From the NCBI RefSeq assembly GCF_021740465.1, contig NZ_JAIOZR010000002.1, positions 102,332 to 166,331 on the forward strand: DNA of 64,000 nucleotides, given 5' to 3'. Origin of the DNA: Chlorobium sp. (GTDB lineage Bacteria; Bacteroidota; Chlorobiia; Chlorobiales; Chlorobiaceae). The notes under the pieces were generated by a model. The model ran no database searches and was not told the DNA's origin. It was given only the letters and a program-made list of their open reading frames with translations. The translations under genes and the position numbers were made by a program. Positions 18,526 to 27,154 of this stretch are shown one piece after another. Each line of letters starts with the position of its first letter. Position 1 is the first letter of the stretch.

Positions 18526-19330
18526 CTTTGCCATCAATGATTCTCCGGGTTATCTTGCCCGGTTTTCCGATAGAGCTGTTCTCCGATGCTATCCATGGCG
18601 TTCCCGATCTGCTCTCGTGGATTCAGGCCGGAGTCGATGAAAACAGGCGGGCCGGAGAATTTATTCTGACCGTCAGCCATCATGAATTGTGCCATCGAAT
18701 CTGCATGTAGTCGCTTGCCGGGCGATTATTTTGCTGCCTGTGTCGAGCGCGACCTGCGCGAACCGGTGCATTAGCGGTATGTGCTTGAATTCGAGCGTTT
18801 TGTCCGGATGGTTGTGTGCCGGAAGCGGTCAGTTGCTCAATCTCCATTGCCTGGCTTCAGACGCACGTGTTTCGTGTCATACCGCAAAAGCATGGCAGGC
18901 CCTGCCTGAAGCGTCGTTTGTTGTTTTTTTTGCTGTCATGGTTTGCCAACATCGGTAAAAGACTTGTCAAATCGCCGAAATTGTATTTTTATGATGTGGG
19001 TCTGGCTACATGTCTGGCGGGCATTACAAAGGAGTCTCACCTTGCTGCGTAGCCCTTGAGGGTTTCGGGGTTTGAAAATCTTGTTGTTCCTGAAATGCCT
19101 GAAACCCCTGTCAATGCAGGATCGGTCGCAAACCTGCACCTTTACTGCGACAGCTGCGGTCGGGAAATAAATTTTCCGGATCAAGTCCACGCCGACGATT
19201 CATTCGGAGCTGTTCGGTTCGCTGAAAAAAAAACGCATTGGCATTCGGTAAACGTGTGGCCTCGAGGTATCTGGTTTATGGAGGCAGGAAGCCTGAAAAA
19301 AGGAGCGATGTCGAGCCGGCAAGTTACCTT
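18526..19330 (+). pseudogene. Frameshifted AAA ATPase (DUF4143 family) remnant
   Basis: Pieces of one ATPase appear in successive frames. In order: FAINDSPGYLARFSDRAVL (~18531), DAIHGVPDLLSWIQAG and ENRRAGEFILT (~18587-18670), CVERDLREPVH (~18740), SGQLLNLHCLASDA with HTAKAWQALPEASFVVFF (~18828-18935), GKRLVKSPKLYFYDVGLATC (~18957-19016), and SGFENLVVPEM and LYCDSCGREINF (~19062-19170). This is the usual order of AAA_14/DUF4143 proteins, including the LDEIQ-like Walker B and the YFYDxGL signature. At least four frame changes and stops are needed, and the P-loop region is not recognisable. The gene is dead. Limits are approximate. Confidence 0.8.
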
Positions 19331-19419
19331 CAAACAGTTGAGCCTACTTTTCCGCGGCCGCAGTTTTGACCCCGGAAAGAAAATAAAGGAGAAGGAAGGG
19401 TATTATCCCGACACGTTTG

Positions 19420-20745
19420 ATGAATGATAACCTGAACGAAAAATCTGACGATTCGACGAACCATAGCGATTTTCCTCCAACAAGCCGCCAGCCAGGCATG
19501 AAAGAGAGGGCGCTTTCAGCTTTTCCCGCATTCCGCAGCCGGAATTTCCGGCTCTATTTTATCGGACAGATCGTTTCGATGATCGGCACATGGCTGCAGA
19601 TGGTTGCGCAGGGGTGGCTGGTGCTTGAAATGACCGGTTCGGCTTTCTGGGTGGGCGTTACCGCTGCAGCTTCGTCGCTGCCGACCCTGTTTCTCTCGCT
19701 GTTCGGCGGTGTTATCGTCGATCGGTACAACCGGAAAACCATTCTTCTCTGGACCCAGTCGGCCTCGATGGTGCTTGCGCTCGTGCTCGGCGCCGTCACC
19801 CTGTCAGGAAAGGTGACGCTTGCCTTCATCATGGTTATGGCGTTTCTGCTCGGCTGTGTAGCCGCAGTGGCCACTCCGGCGATTCAGGCTTTCCTGAGCG
19901 AAATGGTGGAGCGTGCAGAGCTGCACTCGGCCGTTGCGCTCAATGCGGCCATTTTCAATGCATCGAGGGTGATCGGCCCGGCCATCGCCGGTCTCATGAT
20001 TGCCTGGATCGGCACCGGCGGAGCGTTCATGGCCAACGGCCTGAGCTATCTTGCCGTTATCGCAGCACTGCTCGCCATCCGTACCGCTGCCCCCCCAAAA
20101 AGGCTCGAGGCGCATCAGCCGCCGCTGCAGTCCATCCGTGAGGGGATTATCTATACCTGGGAGCATCCGGTCATTCGCACTATCGTGATTTTCGTCTCCG
20201 TGGTTTCGATATTCGGATGGTCGTTTATGTCGATGCTTCCGGTTGTGGCCAAGCAGACCTTCGGGATGGGTTCGGACGGCATGGGATACCTTTTTTCGGC
20301 GTTCGGGCTCGGCTCGCTTTCGGGTACCGTGCTGGTTTCGATGTCGTCGGGAAAAATACGGAGCACCTCTATGGTGATCGGCGGCATTCTCACCTTTTCC
20401 CTCGCGCTCGGGGCGTTCACTTTCGCTACGGACGAGCGCGTTGCGATGGCCTTTCTTTTCATCGCCGGCATCGGCATGCTTTCGGCCTTCGCCACCATGA
20501 CCGCAACGGTGCAGCGCCTTGTGGAGGACCGATACCGGGGCAGGGTTATGAGCATCTACCTGATGGTGCTGATGGGGTTCATGCCGCTGGGCAACCTGCA
20601 GGTTGGGTTTCTCTCCGAGCATTTCGGTACGGCGCTCGCCATAAGGATCGGCAGCATGGTCGTGCTGCTTGCCACGATCCTTCTTTTCAGTTATCGCAAG
20701 GAGATTCAGGCAGCATGGCGGGAGTATCGGGGATCAGAAGCGTGA
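19420..20745 (+). CDS. MFS exporter, MFS_3/EntS-like
   Basis: A 441-residue inner-membrane transporter with about 12 hydrophobic helices. Residues ~30-60 carry the typical opening of this subfamily (FRSRNFRLYFIGQIVSMIGTW), and GGVIVDRYNRK around residue 105 is the MFS motif A between helices 2 and 3. The family (EntS-like, MFS_3) exports siderophores, drugs or macrolides; the substrate here is unknown. ATG 19420 is chosen over a TTG one codon earlier; a purine-rich AAGGAGAAGG lies ~20 bp upstream. It follows the decayed ATPase and stands alone. Confidence 0.85.
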   Translation: MNDNLNEKSDDSTNHSDFPPTSRQPGMKERALSAFPAFRSRNFRLYFIGQIVSMIGTWLQMVAQGWLVLEMTGSAFWVGVTAAASSLPTLFLSLFGGVIVDRYNRKTILLWTQSASMVLALVLGAVTLSGKVTLAFIMVMAFLLGCVAAVATPAIQAFLSEMVERAELHSAVALNAAIFNASRVIGPAIAGLMIAWIGTGGAFMANGLSYLAVIAALLAIRTAAPPKRLEAHQPPLQSIREGIIYTWEHPVIRTIVIFVSVVSIFGWSFMSMLPVVAKQTFGMGSDGMGYLFSAFGLGSLSGTVLVSMSSGKIRSTSMVIGGILTFSLALGAFTFATDERVAMAFLFIAGIGMLSAFATMTATVQRLVEDRYRGRVMSIYLMVLMGFMPLGNLQVGFLSEHFGTALAIRIGSMVVLLATILLFSYRKEIQAAWREYRGSEA

Positions 20746-20967
20746 GACCGATCCACGGTAACGGCGAGTCCGGGTGTCTCATTCTGTGACAGCGAAAGTC
20801 TGAACTGTGGACGCGATCAGGCGATATGTCTCACTTTTTCGTTTTTCTTCCGTATCTGACTTTTTGGCAACATCCTTTTATGAAAGGGTTAACGATTTAT
20901 CTGTCATTGCGGCATGACTATTGCAGCAGAAAAATAAAATAGTTTAACAACAGTAAACAGCGTCGTC

Positions 20968-21837
20968 ATGTCAGCGCTCGAAAGGGTTTTATGTCCCGGA
21001 ATGGACCTCACGGCAAATGAGTTCCGACGTCTGGAAGCCGACCGGGAAGATGGCAACAAGCAAAATGTCGAATCAGATCGTGAAAGGGAACGGAATGGTT
21101 CGGATCGTTCCGAAAGCGGCTTCAGGACAAGAATAGCGGTGCAGCTTGCCGCAACGGCCGGGGCAATGGCGCTTTTACCCGAGATGAAGCTGACATCGCT
21201 TGGTGCCTTTCCGGGGACAGGCGAACTCGGCACCGGTGCGCTTGCCGTACCGGCGACCATGTTTCTCTCTCTTGCCATCATGAACGCCGTAAGAAAAATC
21301 GGCAGCCAGTACGCTCTTGCAGGAGTAGTTTCCCTTGCGGCTCTTGGCGCCTTTTGCCTGCTATCCTGGCTCAATACGGCGGTTTTGCCGATGGTGCTCT
21401 CTTTTGCCTCAGCAGGGGCGGTCGGGCTTTTTATGCTGATCGGGCGCTTACGTTCCGGGCATTCCGGGTTCATGCCGCTCGGAGATATCGCAGGGTTCCT
21501 GCTTGCCGTGGTAGCGCTTTCCATGCCTCAGGCAACGGGGGGAGCGGTTTCTCCGGCAGTGGTGTTCACGGCGCTTGCCCTGCCTCTCGTCAACCTTTTG
21601 TCGGTCGCGCTTGGCCGGGTCATGAATGGGCGCAGCCCCTTCATGACGGATAGTACCCCCGGCTTTTCCGGGACAAGTCATCGGGTTTTGGTGTCGCTGA
21701 GCCTTGTTTTCCCTCTGCTGGCTATTGCGGCGGCAGTGCTGGAGGTATCGGATGCCATGCTGTTTATCTCGCTTGCAGGTCTTTGTGCCGCGTATTATGC
21801 AGTTTCGCGGCGGCCTGATTACAATCAGGGGAGTTAA
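20968..21837 (+). CDS. Hypothetical polytopic membrane protein
   Basis: A 289-residue protein with a hydrophilic, highly charged N-terminus (about 50 residues, DREDGNKQNVESDRERER) and then roughly eight hydrophobic helices between residues 55 and 280. I do not recognise the family. A later ATG at 21002 would remove 11 residues; neither has a strong ribosome site. It is monocistronic between the MFS gene and msrB. Confidence 0.6.
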   Translation: MSALERVLCPGMDLTANEFRRLEADREDGNKQNVESDRERERNGSDRSESGFRTRIAVQLAATAGAMALLPEMKLTSLGAFPGTGELGTGALAVPATMFLSLAIMNAVRKIGSQYALAGVVSLAALGAFCLLSWLNTAVLPMVLSFASAGAVGLFMLIGRLRSGHSGFMPLGDIAGFLLAVVALSMPQATGGAVSPAVVFTALALPLVNLLSVALGRVMNGRSPFMTDSTPGFSGTSHRVLVSLSLVFPLLAIAAAVLEVSDAMLFISLAGLCAAYYAVSRRPDYNQGS

Positions 21838-21972
21838 CAGCTTTCCGGTCTGCAAGGCAGGTGCCTGTTCGGGTCTGTCTGCAGCGCCGGTTATTTCTCA
21901 GGAACCCTTCCTCTCTCTGCCGCGTTACCTCTATGCAACAGAGACCGAACATAACGCAACAGCTCTCCGGCG

Positions 21973-22506
21973 GTGAAACACCTTTTCGTTACAGCAATAC
22001 TGATTCTGGCCTTCGTCCCGGCTTCCTGCGCCGGACCATCCGGAAAGCCCAATCACCCACTAACCATGCAGCAGCAAGGTTCTTCGAATCCCTATTACTC
22101 CCGCACCGATAGCGCAAAACTCGATCTGCCCGATTCCGTCTGGAAAAAGGTGCTCCCTCCGGATGTGTACGATGTTGCCCGCCGTGCGGGTACCGAACGG
22201 GCCTTTACCGGCAGATACTGGGATTACGAAGGTACCGGTACCTACTACTGTGCCGTGTGTGGTAACGCACTGTTTCGCTCCGACGCCAAGTTCGCCAGCT
22301 CATGCGGATGGCCGAGCTTTTTCGAGACGGTTCGGCCCGGCAGTGTGGAGTATCGTATCGACAGGGCGTACGGCATGGAGCGCAGCGAAGTGCTGTGCGG
22401 CCGGTGCGGTTCGCATCTCGGCCATGTTTTCGAGGATGGTCCGCCACCAACAGGCAGACGGTTCTGCATGAATTCCATCGTGCTGGATTTCGAACCTGAC
22501 GAGTGA
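21973..22506 (+). CDS. msrB: Lipoprotein peptide-methionine (R)-S-oxide reductase
   Basis: A 177-residue MsrB. It starts with GTG and a short signal with lipobox-like VPASC, so it is probably an envelope-anchored lipoprotein. The catalytic domain (about 55-173) shows the two zinc CxxC pairs (CAVCGNALF and CGRCGSHLGHVF), the substrate motif CGWPSFF, and the resolving RRFCMNS with the catalytic Cys. It reduces methionine-R-sulfoxide in exported proteins. The start is ambiguous because no clear ribosome site precedes the GTG. Confidence 0.9.
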   Translation: MKHLFVTAILILAFVPASCAGPSGKPNHPLTMQQQGSSNPYYSRTDSAKLDLPDSVWKKVLPPDVYDVARRAGTERAFTGRYWDYEGTGTYYCAVCGNALFRSDAKFASSCGWPSFFETVRPGSVEYRIDRAYGMERSEVLCGRCGSHLGHVFEDGPPPTGRRFCMNSIVLDFEPDE

Positions 22507-22515
22507 GGCCTCAGA

Positions 22516-24114
22516 TCAGTGTGCCTGCGAGAGGTCGGCTTTGTCACCTTTTCTGATTTTGATAAAGAGGAGCAGCGGCATCGAGAGCGCGAAGAGCAGG
22601 GCGATCAGCATGAAGGCGTCCATGTAGGCGAGGTGGTAGCTCTGGGCGGTGAGGGTGCCTTCGAGCGCCTTGAGTGATGCCTGCTGGGCCTCTGCCGGCG
22701 AAATCATGCGCGACTGCGCCGCCTGTGCGATGCCGTTGAGGCGTTCGACGGCGGCCGGATCGTAGGGCGAAAGGTGGCTCAGGAGCTCGGTGCGGTGTTC
22801 GGCTACCCGCTTGACGATATAGGTGTTGGTGATCGCAATGCCGAACGATCCTCCGAGCTGCCGCACCATGTTGTTGAGGCCGGTGGCCTGTCCGATGTCC
22901 TTGCCGTGCAGGCCGGCGACGGCGAGCATGGTGACGGGAATGAAGATGAACCCGAGGGCGATGCCGCGCAGCAGTAGTATCCAGAAAAAGTTCGCCGCAC
23001 CCGACTGCATGGTCTGCTGGCCGAGTTCCCAGCAGAAAAGGGCGAATGCGGCCATGCCGACCGTCATGAGTATTTTAGCCGAGGCCCCCCGCTGCAGGGC
23101 TATGCCGAGCGGAAGGGCGATCATGCCTGTCACCATGGCGCTCGGAAAGAGCACCATACCGGTAAGGAGCGCCGAGAAGCCGAGCAGGTGCTGCACGAAC
23201 ACCGGAAAGACGAAGAGTGATCCGTACAGTCCGTAGCCTACCACGAAGGTCAGCACTGCGGCGATGGCCAGGTTGTGGCTCCGGCCGAGCACGCTGAGGT
23301 CGACGGCGGGTTCCTCGACCCGCAGCTCCCACCAGACGAAGACCAGCAGCGAAACCACCGCGATGATGGTGAACCAGGTTATGTAGGGCGTTTCGAACCA
23401 GTCCTTCGACTCGCCCCGTTCGAGAATGAACTGCAGCGAGCCGATGCCCAGGGCCAGAAGGCCTATGCCGGTCCAGTCGATACTGGTGACCTTGTGCCGG
23501 GTTTTCGGTTCCCTGATGAACGAGAATGCCGACCAGGCGGCGAGCAGGCCGACCGGGATGTTCACGAAAAAGCACCACTCCCAGCTGAAATAGTCGACGA
23601 GATAGCCCCCGAGAAGCGGGCCGATGGTCGGGCCGAGAACGAGGCCCATGGAAAAGATTCCGGTTGCCTTGCCGCGGTCTTCGGGAGGATAGGTTTCGTA
23701 GAGAATGGCCTGGGAGGTGGGGAGCAGCGCTCCGCCACCGATGCCCTGCAGAAAGCGGAAAAATACCAGTGTCCAGATATCGGTGGCCACACCGCAGAGC
23801 AGGGAGGCTGCCGTAAAGAGCAGAATAGAGCCGATATAGTAGTTGCGCCTGCCGAGCAGGTTGCCGAGAAAGCCCGAGAGCGGAATGACGATGACGTTGG
23901 CGATGGCGTAGCTGGTGACCACCCAGGCCACGTCCTCGATGCTGGCGCCGAGGTTGCCGCTGATCTGCGTGATGGCCACGTTCACGATGGTGGTGTCGAT
24001 CAGCTCGAGCATGGCCGAAACGATCACCGTGAGCGTGATGATGATGCGCCGCGCGCCGGTTTCGTAGGTGTGCAGCGTCGGTTGCAGTGTGGCTGTCGCT
24101 CCCTGACCGCTCAT
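22516..24114 (-). CDS. emrB: DHA2-family MFS drug efflux transporter, EmrB/QacA type
   Basis: A 532-residue inner-membrane antiporter with ~14 hydrophobic helices. LDTTIVNVAITQI at residues ~38-52 is the DHA2 family signature, followed by GNLLGRRNYY (motif A) and GGGALLPTSQAIL (motif C). It is the last gene of tolC-uspA-hlyD-emrB; its ATG overlaps the hlyD stop by 4 bp. With HlyD and TolC it should form a tripartite pump across both membranes. The substrate is unknown. It converges with msrB, only 9 bp away. Confidence 0.9.
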   Translation of the reverse strand: MSGQGATATLQPTLHTYETGARRIIITLTVIVSAMLELIDTTIVNVAITQISGNLGASIEDVAWVVTSYAIANVIVIPLSGFLGNLLGRRNYYIGSILLFTAASLLCGVATDIWTLVFFRFLQGIGGGALLPTSQAILYETYPPEDRGKATGIFSMGLVLGPTIGPLLGGYLVDYFSWEWCFFVNIPVGLLAAWSAFSFIREPKTRHKVTSIDWTGIGLLALGIGSLQFILERGESKDWFETPYITWFTIIAVVSLLVFVWWELRVEEPAVDLSVLGRSHNLAIAAVLTFVVGYGLYGSLFVFPVFVQHLLGFSALLTGMVLFPSAMVTGMIALPLGIALQRGASAKILMTVGMAAFALFCWELGQQTMQSGAANFFWILLLRGIALGFIFIPVTMLAVAGLHGKDIGQATGLNNMVRQLGGSFGIAITNTYIVKRVAEHRTELLSHLSPYDPAAVERLNGIAQAAQSRMISPAEAQQASLKALEGTLTAQSYHLAYMDAFMLIALLFALSMPLLLFIKIRKGDKADLSQAH

Positions 24115-25106
24115 TTTATCCTGACCTCCACGACCACGTTCATTCCGGCCGCGAGTTTGTGCTCGTTATCGGGTTTTCCGGTAAAGACTATCCTGACAGG
24201 CACACGCTGGGCGACCTTGACGAAGTTGCCGCTGGCGTTGTCGGGAGGCAGCAGTGCAAAGCGCGCGCCGGTTCCTGACGAGATCGATTCCACCTTTCCC
24301 CTGAACTCTTTTCCGGGGTATGCATCGACTCTGATGGAAACCTCCTGCCCCGGCCTGAGGTTTTCAAGCTGCGTCTCCTTGAAGTTCGCTACAACCCAGA
24401 GCTTGCGGCTTCCGACCAGGGCGATCAGCTGTTGACCGGGGGCTACATACTGGCCGGGCTGGACGTTTTTCTTCGAGACGTGTCCGTCGGCCGACGCGGT
24501 AATGGCGGTGTAGGAGAGCTGCAGCTCGGCGTTGCGCAACTCGGCCTCGCGCATTTTCAGCTGGGCGCCCGCAGCCTTCCGCTGGCTTTCCGCTGCGGCA
24601 TGCTGCGCCGAGGAGGTGAGTGCGCCGGCTTTTACGGCATCGAACTCCGAAGGCGAGATAACATCCTGCCGGCGAAGGTTTTCGCTGCGCCGGAGGTCGG
24701 CGCTGAGCTTCTGTCCGGTCGCAGCGGCGGCAATCGCGGCTTCGCCGGCAGCAGCTACGGATGCGCGGGCGTTTTCGAGGGCGGCCGAGGCCATATCGCG
24801 CCGGACCTCGTAGTCCACCGGGTCGAGCAGCACCAGGGTGTCGCCCTTGGCCACCTTCTGGTTGTCGGCGCAGAGAACCCGATCCACCCTGCCGGGTACG
24901 CGGGAGATGACCGGGTAGATGTCCCCTTCGATCTGGGCATTGTCGGTTTCGACGTAGAGGAAAGAGTGCCAGATTTTGCTTCCTCCCCATATGAGCCCCG
25001 CTATAACGGCGACGGCCATTATGACCAGGCGCAGAGGGCTGGATGCCTTGATGCCGTCATTTCCTGTTTTTTCGGCTGTTCCGGTGTTTTTTTCCTGTTC
25101 TGTCAT
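24111..25106 (-). CDS. emrA: Membrane fusion protein, HlyD/EmrA family
   Basis: A 331-residue periplasmic adaptor with one N-terminal transmembrane helix (~residues 28-46). The biotinyl-lipoyl halves follow (IEGDIYPVISRVPGRVDRVL, and later ITASADGHVSKKNVQPGQYV). A central coiled-coil of alternating Ala/Glu lies at ~95-190. The beta-barrel tail carries ATGARFALLPPDNASGNFVKVAQRVPVRI in shortened form (GARFALLPPDNA, VKVAQRVPVRI), which is typical of EmrA. It shares a TGATG overlap with uspA upstream and ATGA with emrB downstream, so it is tightly coupled. It bridges the MFS pump and the outer-membrane channel. Confidence 0.9.
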   Translation of the reverse strand: MTEQEKNTGTAEKTGNDGIKASSPLRLVIMAVAVIAGLIWGGSKIWHSFLYVETDNAQIEGDIYPVISRVPGRVDRVLCADNQKVAKGDTLVLLDPVDYEVRRDMASAALENARASVAAAGEAAIAAAATGQKLSADLRRSENLRRQDVISPSEFDAVKAGALTSSAQHAAAESQRKAAGAQLKMREAELRNAELQLSYTAITASADGHVSKKNVQPGQYVAPGQQLIALVGSRKLWVVANFKETQLENLRPGQEVSIRVDAYPGKEFRGKVESISSGTGARFALLPPDNASGNFVKVAQRVPVRIVFTGKPDNEHKLAAGMNVVVEVRIK

Positions 25107-25579
25107 CAGGCTGATTGTTTCTTGTTGTTCGAAAGAAGCTGTGCGCTGTCCTCGCGTTCTCTGGCGGAGTTTCCCGTTTCGGGCGATTTGTAGACGACGA
25201 CCGGGCAGGTGGACCTGCGCATGACACTTTCAGCCGTGCTGCCCATGAGCAGTCGGGTATATGCCATGCTCCCGTGGGAGCCCAGCAGAAGCAGGTCCGC
25301 ATTGTTCTCTTCGGCATAGGCGAGGATCTTCGCCGCAGGCTCCCCGTACTGCACCCTGAAGAGCGCCCGGCTACCGCGCCGGGCAAGGATATCGCTGTAG
25401 TGCGAGAATGCGTGCAGATGTTTTTTCAGCATGAATCGCGAATCGTTTTCGCCCTGTTCGACGTGCAGAAGGGTGAGTTTCGCTCCGCACTGCTGAAGAT
25501 CGGCGGCATAGGCTACCACCTCGTCGGAGTGCGGTGAAAAATCGACCGCGCAGATAATCTGTTTCAGTTTCTTCTGCAT
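25106..25579 (-). CDS. Universal stress protein, UspA family
   Basis: A 157-residue UspA domain. The N-terminus has the AVDFSPHSDEVV strand-helix opening, and the C-terminus has the ATP-binding signature GSHGS...RLLMGSTAESV (G-2x-G-9x-GS/T), so this is the nucleotide-binding type. It sits between tolC (1 bp gap) and hlyD (TGATG overlap) in the efflux operon, which is unusual. It might sense energy state or stress for the pump, but the sequence shows no direct contact domain. It is soluble and cytoplasmic. Confidence 0.85.
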   Translation of the reverse strand: MQKKLKQIICAVDFSPHSDEVVAYAADLQQCGAKLTLLHVEQGENDSRFMLKKHLHAFSHYSDILARRGSRALFRVQYGEPAAKILAYAEENNADLLLLGSHGSMAYTRLLMGSTAESVMRRSTCPVVVYKSPETGNSAREREDSAQLLSNNKKQSA

Positions 25580-25580
25580 G

Positions 25581-26906
25581 TTACCAGAATACCTCCCCGG
25601 TTGCCCGTTTAAGGGTGTAATTGTTCAGCACGTAGTCGTATGCGGCCTGCAGGCGCGCAAGTTCAGCCTGGGCAAGCGACGCTTCGGTATCGAGAAGGTC
25701 GAGGGTTGTCGCCATGCCGTTTTCATACCGGGCCCGGGCATGTTCGGCCGCCAGCTTTGCCTGCTGCACCTGCGATTCGGTTGTCAGAATCTTCTCCCGT
25801 GCGGTTTCCAGTGCGTGCAGGGTTTCCTCGACATCGGTCTTGACCTGTTCTTCGGTGTCGAGCCTCTGCTGGGAGGCAGCTCGAAGCAGGGCTGCCGCTT
25901 CCTGTCGCTCGGCCGATGTCCGGAAGCCGGTAAAGATCGGCAGCTCTACATGGATACCGGCCGCCACGTTCTCCCGGATTTCGTCGATATCCGGCTGGTA
26001 GCCGTTCGTGACGCCCCATGAAGCGCTTGCGCTCACTATCGGCAGGCCCTCCTTCATGGTGAGCGAGCGGCGGAGCCTGGCCGACTGTTCGTATTCGCCG
26101 GCAAGTTTCAGTTCCGGACGCTGTCGTACCGCACTTTCAACGAGCGATGGCGCATCGGGTCGGGCAGAATGTACCGAGAAGCTCCCTTTAAGGTTGAGCG
26201 GCGTGTTTGCGGCCACTCCTGTCAGTCGGCGCAGGGTCAGCTCGTGACGGCGCAACTGATGTTCCAGACCGAGCTTTTTCGAGCGTGCCGCCTGAATGCG
26301 TACGTCGGTAGAAAGCACATCGAAGCGGGTTGCCGTACCTGCCTGATAGCGTTTCGACGTATAGTCGAACGCCTTTCTGAGGGCGGTGATCTCTTTCTCT
26401 TCGACGCGTATGCTTTCGCGGAGGAAGAGAATGCCGTAAAAGAGTTCCACCGTCCGGTAGGAGATGTCGCGCCGGGCGATTTCGAACGAATGGCCCGCTG
26501 CATTTTTTCCTGACCGGGCTATATCGACCTGGTTGCCCCGCTTGCCGAAATCCAGCAGGGTCGCTTTGGCGGTGACTTTCGCCTCGTAGTTGTCGTTTGG
26601 CATGAACTGGATCGGGTCACCCCCGCCGAAGCTCATTTCGGAGACCGGGTCGATATAGCGGTATCCGGCGCTTGCCGTTATCTGCGGAAAATAAGCGCTT
26701 TTCTGTTGCCGGATGCGGGCCTCGGCGGCATTGACCTCTTCAGCTGCGGCTTTCAGTGCGGGGTTGTGCTCCCTGACCAGCCTGATGGTTTCTTCAAGCG
26801 TGAGCGGCGTGGTCGCACTATCCCCGGCTGCCTCAAGCCGGATCGGAAAGACCAGCATCAGTGCCGCTGTGGCTATGCCGGTATATCGTTTCAGCTTCTT
26901 CTTCAT
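25581..26906 (-). CDS. TolC-family outer-membrane efflux protein
   Basis: A 441-residue protein with a signal peptide (MKKKLKRYTGIATAALMLVF, cleavage after LEAAG region). Two OEP repeats follow, opening with LTLEETIRLVREHNPAL and ending with ARARYENGMATTLDLLDTE. The long heptad helices and NG-A/S-T-x-x-D-L-L-D motif near the end are TolC hallmarks. It should form the trimeric outer-membrane channel for the pump encoded downstream. It is the first gene of the operon, ~70 bp downstream of a sigma-54 type promoter. Confidence 0.9.
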   Translation of the reverse strand: MKKKLKRYTGIATAALMLVFPIRLEAAGDSATTPLTLEETIRLVREHNPALKAAAEEVNAAEARIRQQKSAYFPQITASAGYRYIDPVSEMSFGGGDPIQFMPNDNYEAKVTAKATLLDFGKRGNQVDIARSGKNAAGHSFEIARRDISYRTVELFYGILFLRESIRVEEKEITALRKAFDYTSKRYQAGTATRFDVLSTDVRIQAARSKKLGLEHQLRRHELTLRRLTGVAANTPLNLKGSFSVHSARPDAPSLVESAVRQRPELKLAGEYEQSARLRRSLTMKEGLPIVSASASWGVTNGYQPDIDEIRENVAAGIHVELPIFTGFRTSAERQEAAALLRAASQQRLDTEEQVKTDVEETLHALETAREKILTTESQVQQAKLAAEHARARYENGMATTLDLLDTEASLAQAELARLQAAYDYVLNNYTLKRATGEVFW

Positions 26907-26973
26907 CGGTGCTTTTTTTCAAAATGGTTGTGCAGCGAGCATTGCCGGTGTCGGCCTGGCTGCGTTGATAGTA

Positions 26974-26989
26974 TGCAATTCATGTGCCG
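26974..26989 (-). promoter_or_regulatory. Sigma-54 promoter of the efflux operon
   Basis: Read on the minus strand, CGGCAC-ATGAA-TTGCA matches the -24/-12 consensus TGGCAC-N5-TTGCA at all but the first position, with the required 10 bp between GG and GC. It lies 67 bp before the tolC ATG and faces it. The divergent neighbour is a sigma-54 activator. Confidence 0.75.
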
Positions 26990-27006
26990 GAAAAGCGCTG
27001 CAGGCT

Positions 27007-27058
27007 CGAAAACCCCCGGGGTCCATGCCTGGCGCGGATTTCCGCCGAAAACCCCTGG
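27007..27058. promoter_or_regulatory. Pair of CGAAAACCCC repeats, possible activator binding sites
   Basis: CGAAAACCCC(C) occurs at 27007 and again at 27046, 39 bp apart, each followed by a G-rich half (CGGGG, TGG). They lie 20-70 bp upstream of the sigma-54 promoter, on the side where an enhancer site is expected. The assignment is speculative. Confidence 0.3.
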
Positions 27059-27154
27059 CGATCTCCGGCTGTTGTTTTTCTGATTAATTCGGAATATTCT
27101 GTATCTTGTATTCTCATTTTTCAGGAAAAACTGTTCCTTAACCAGAATACCGAT

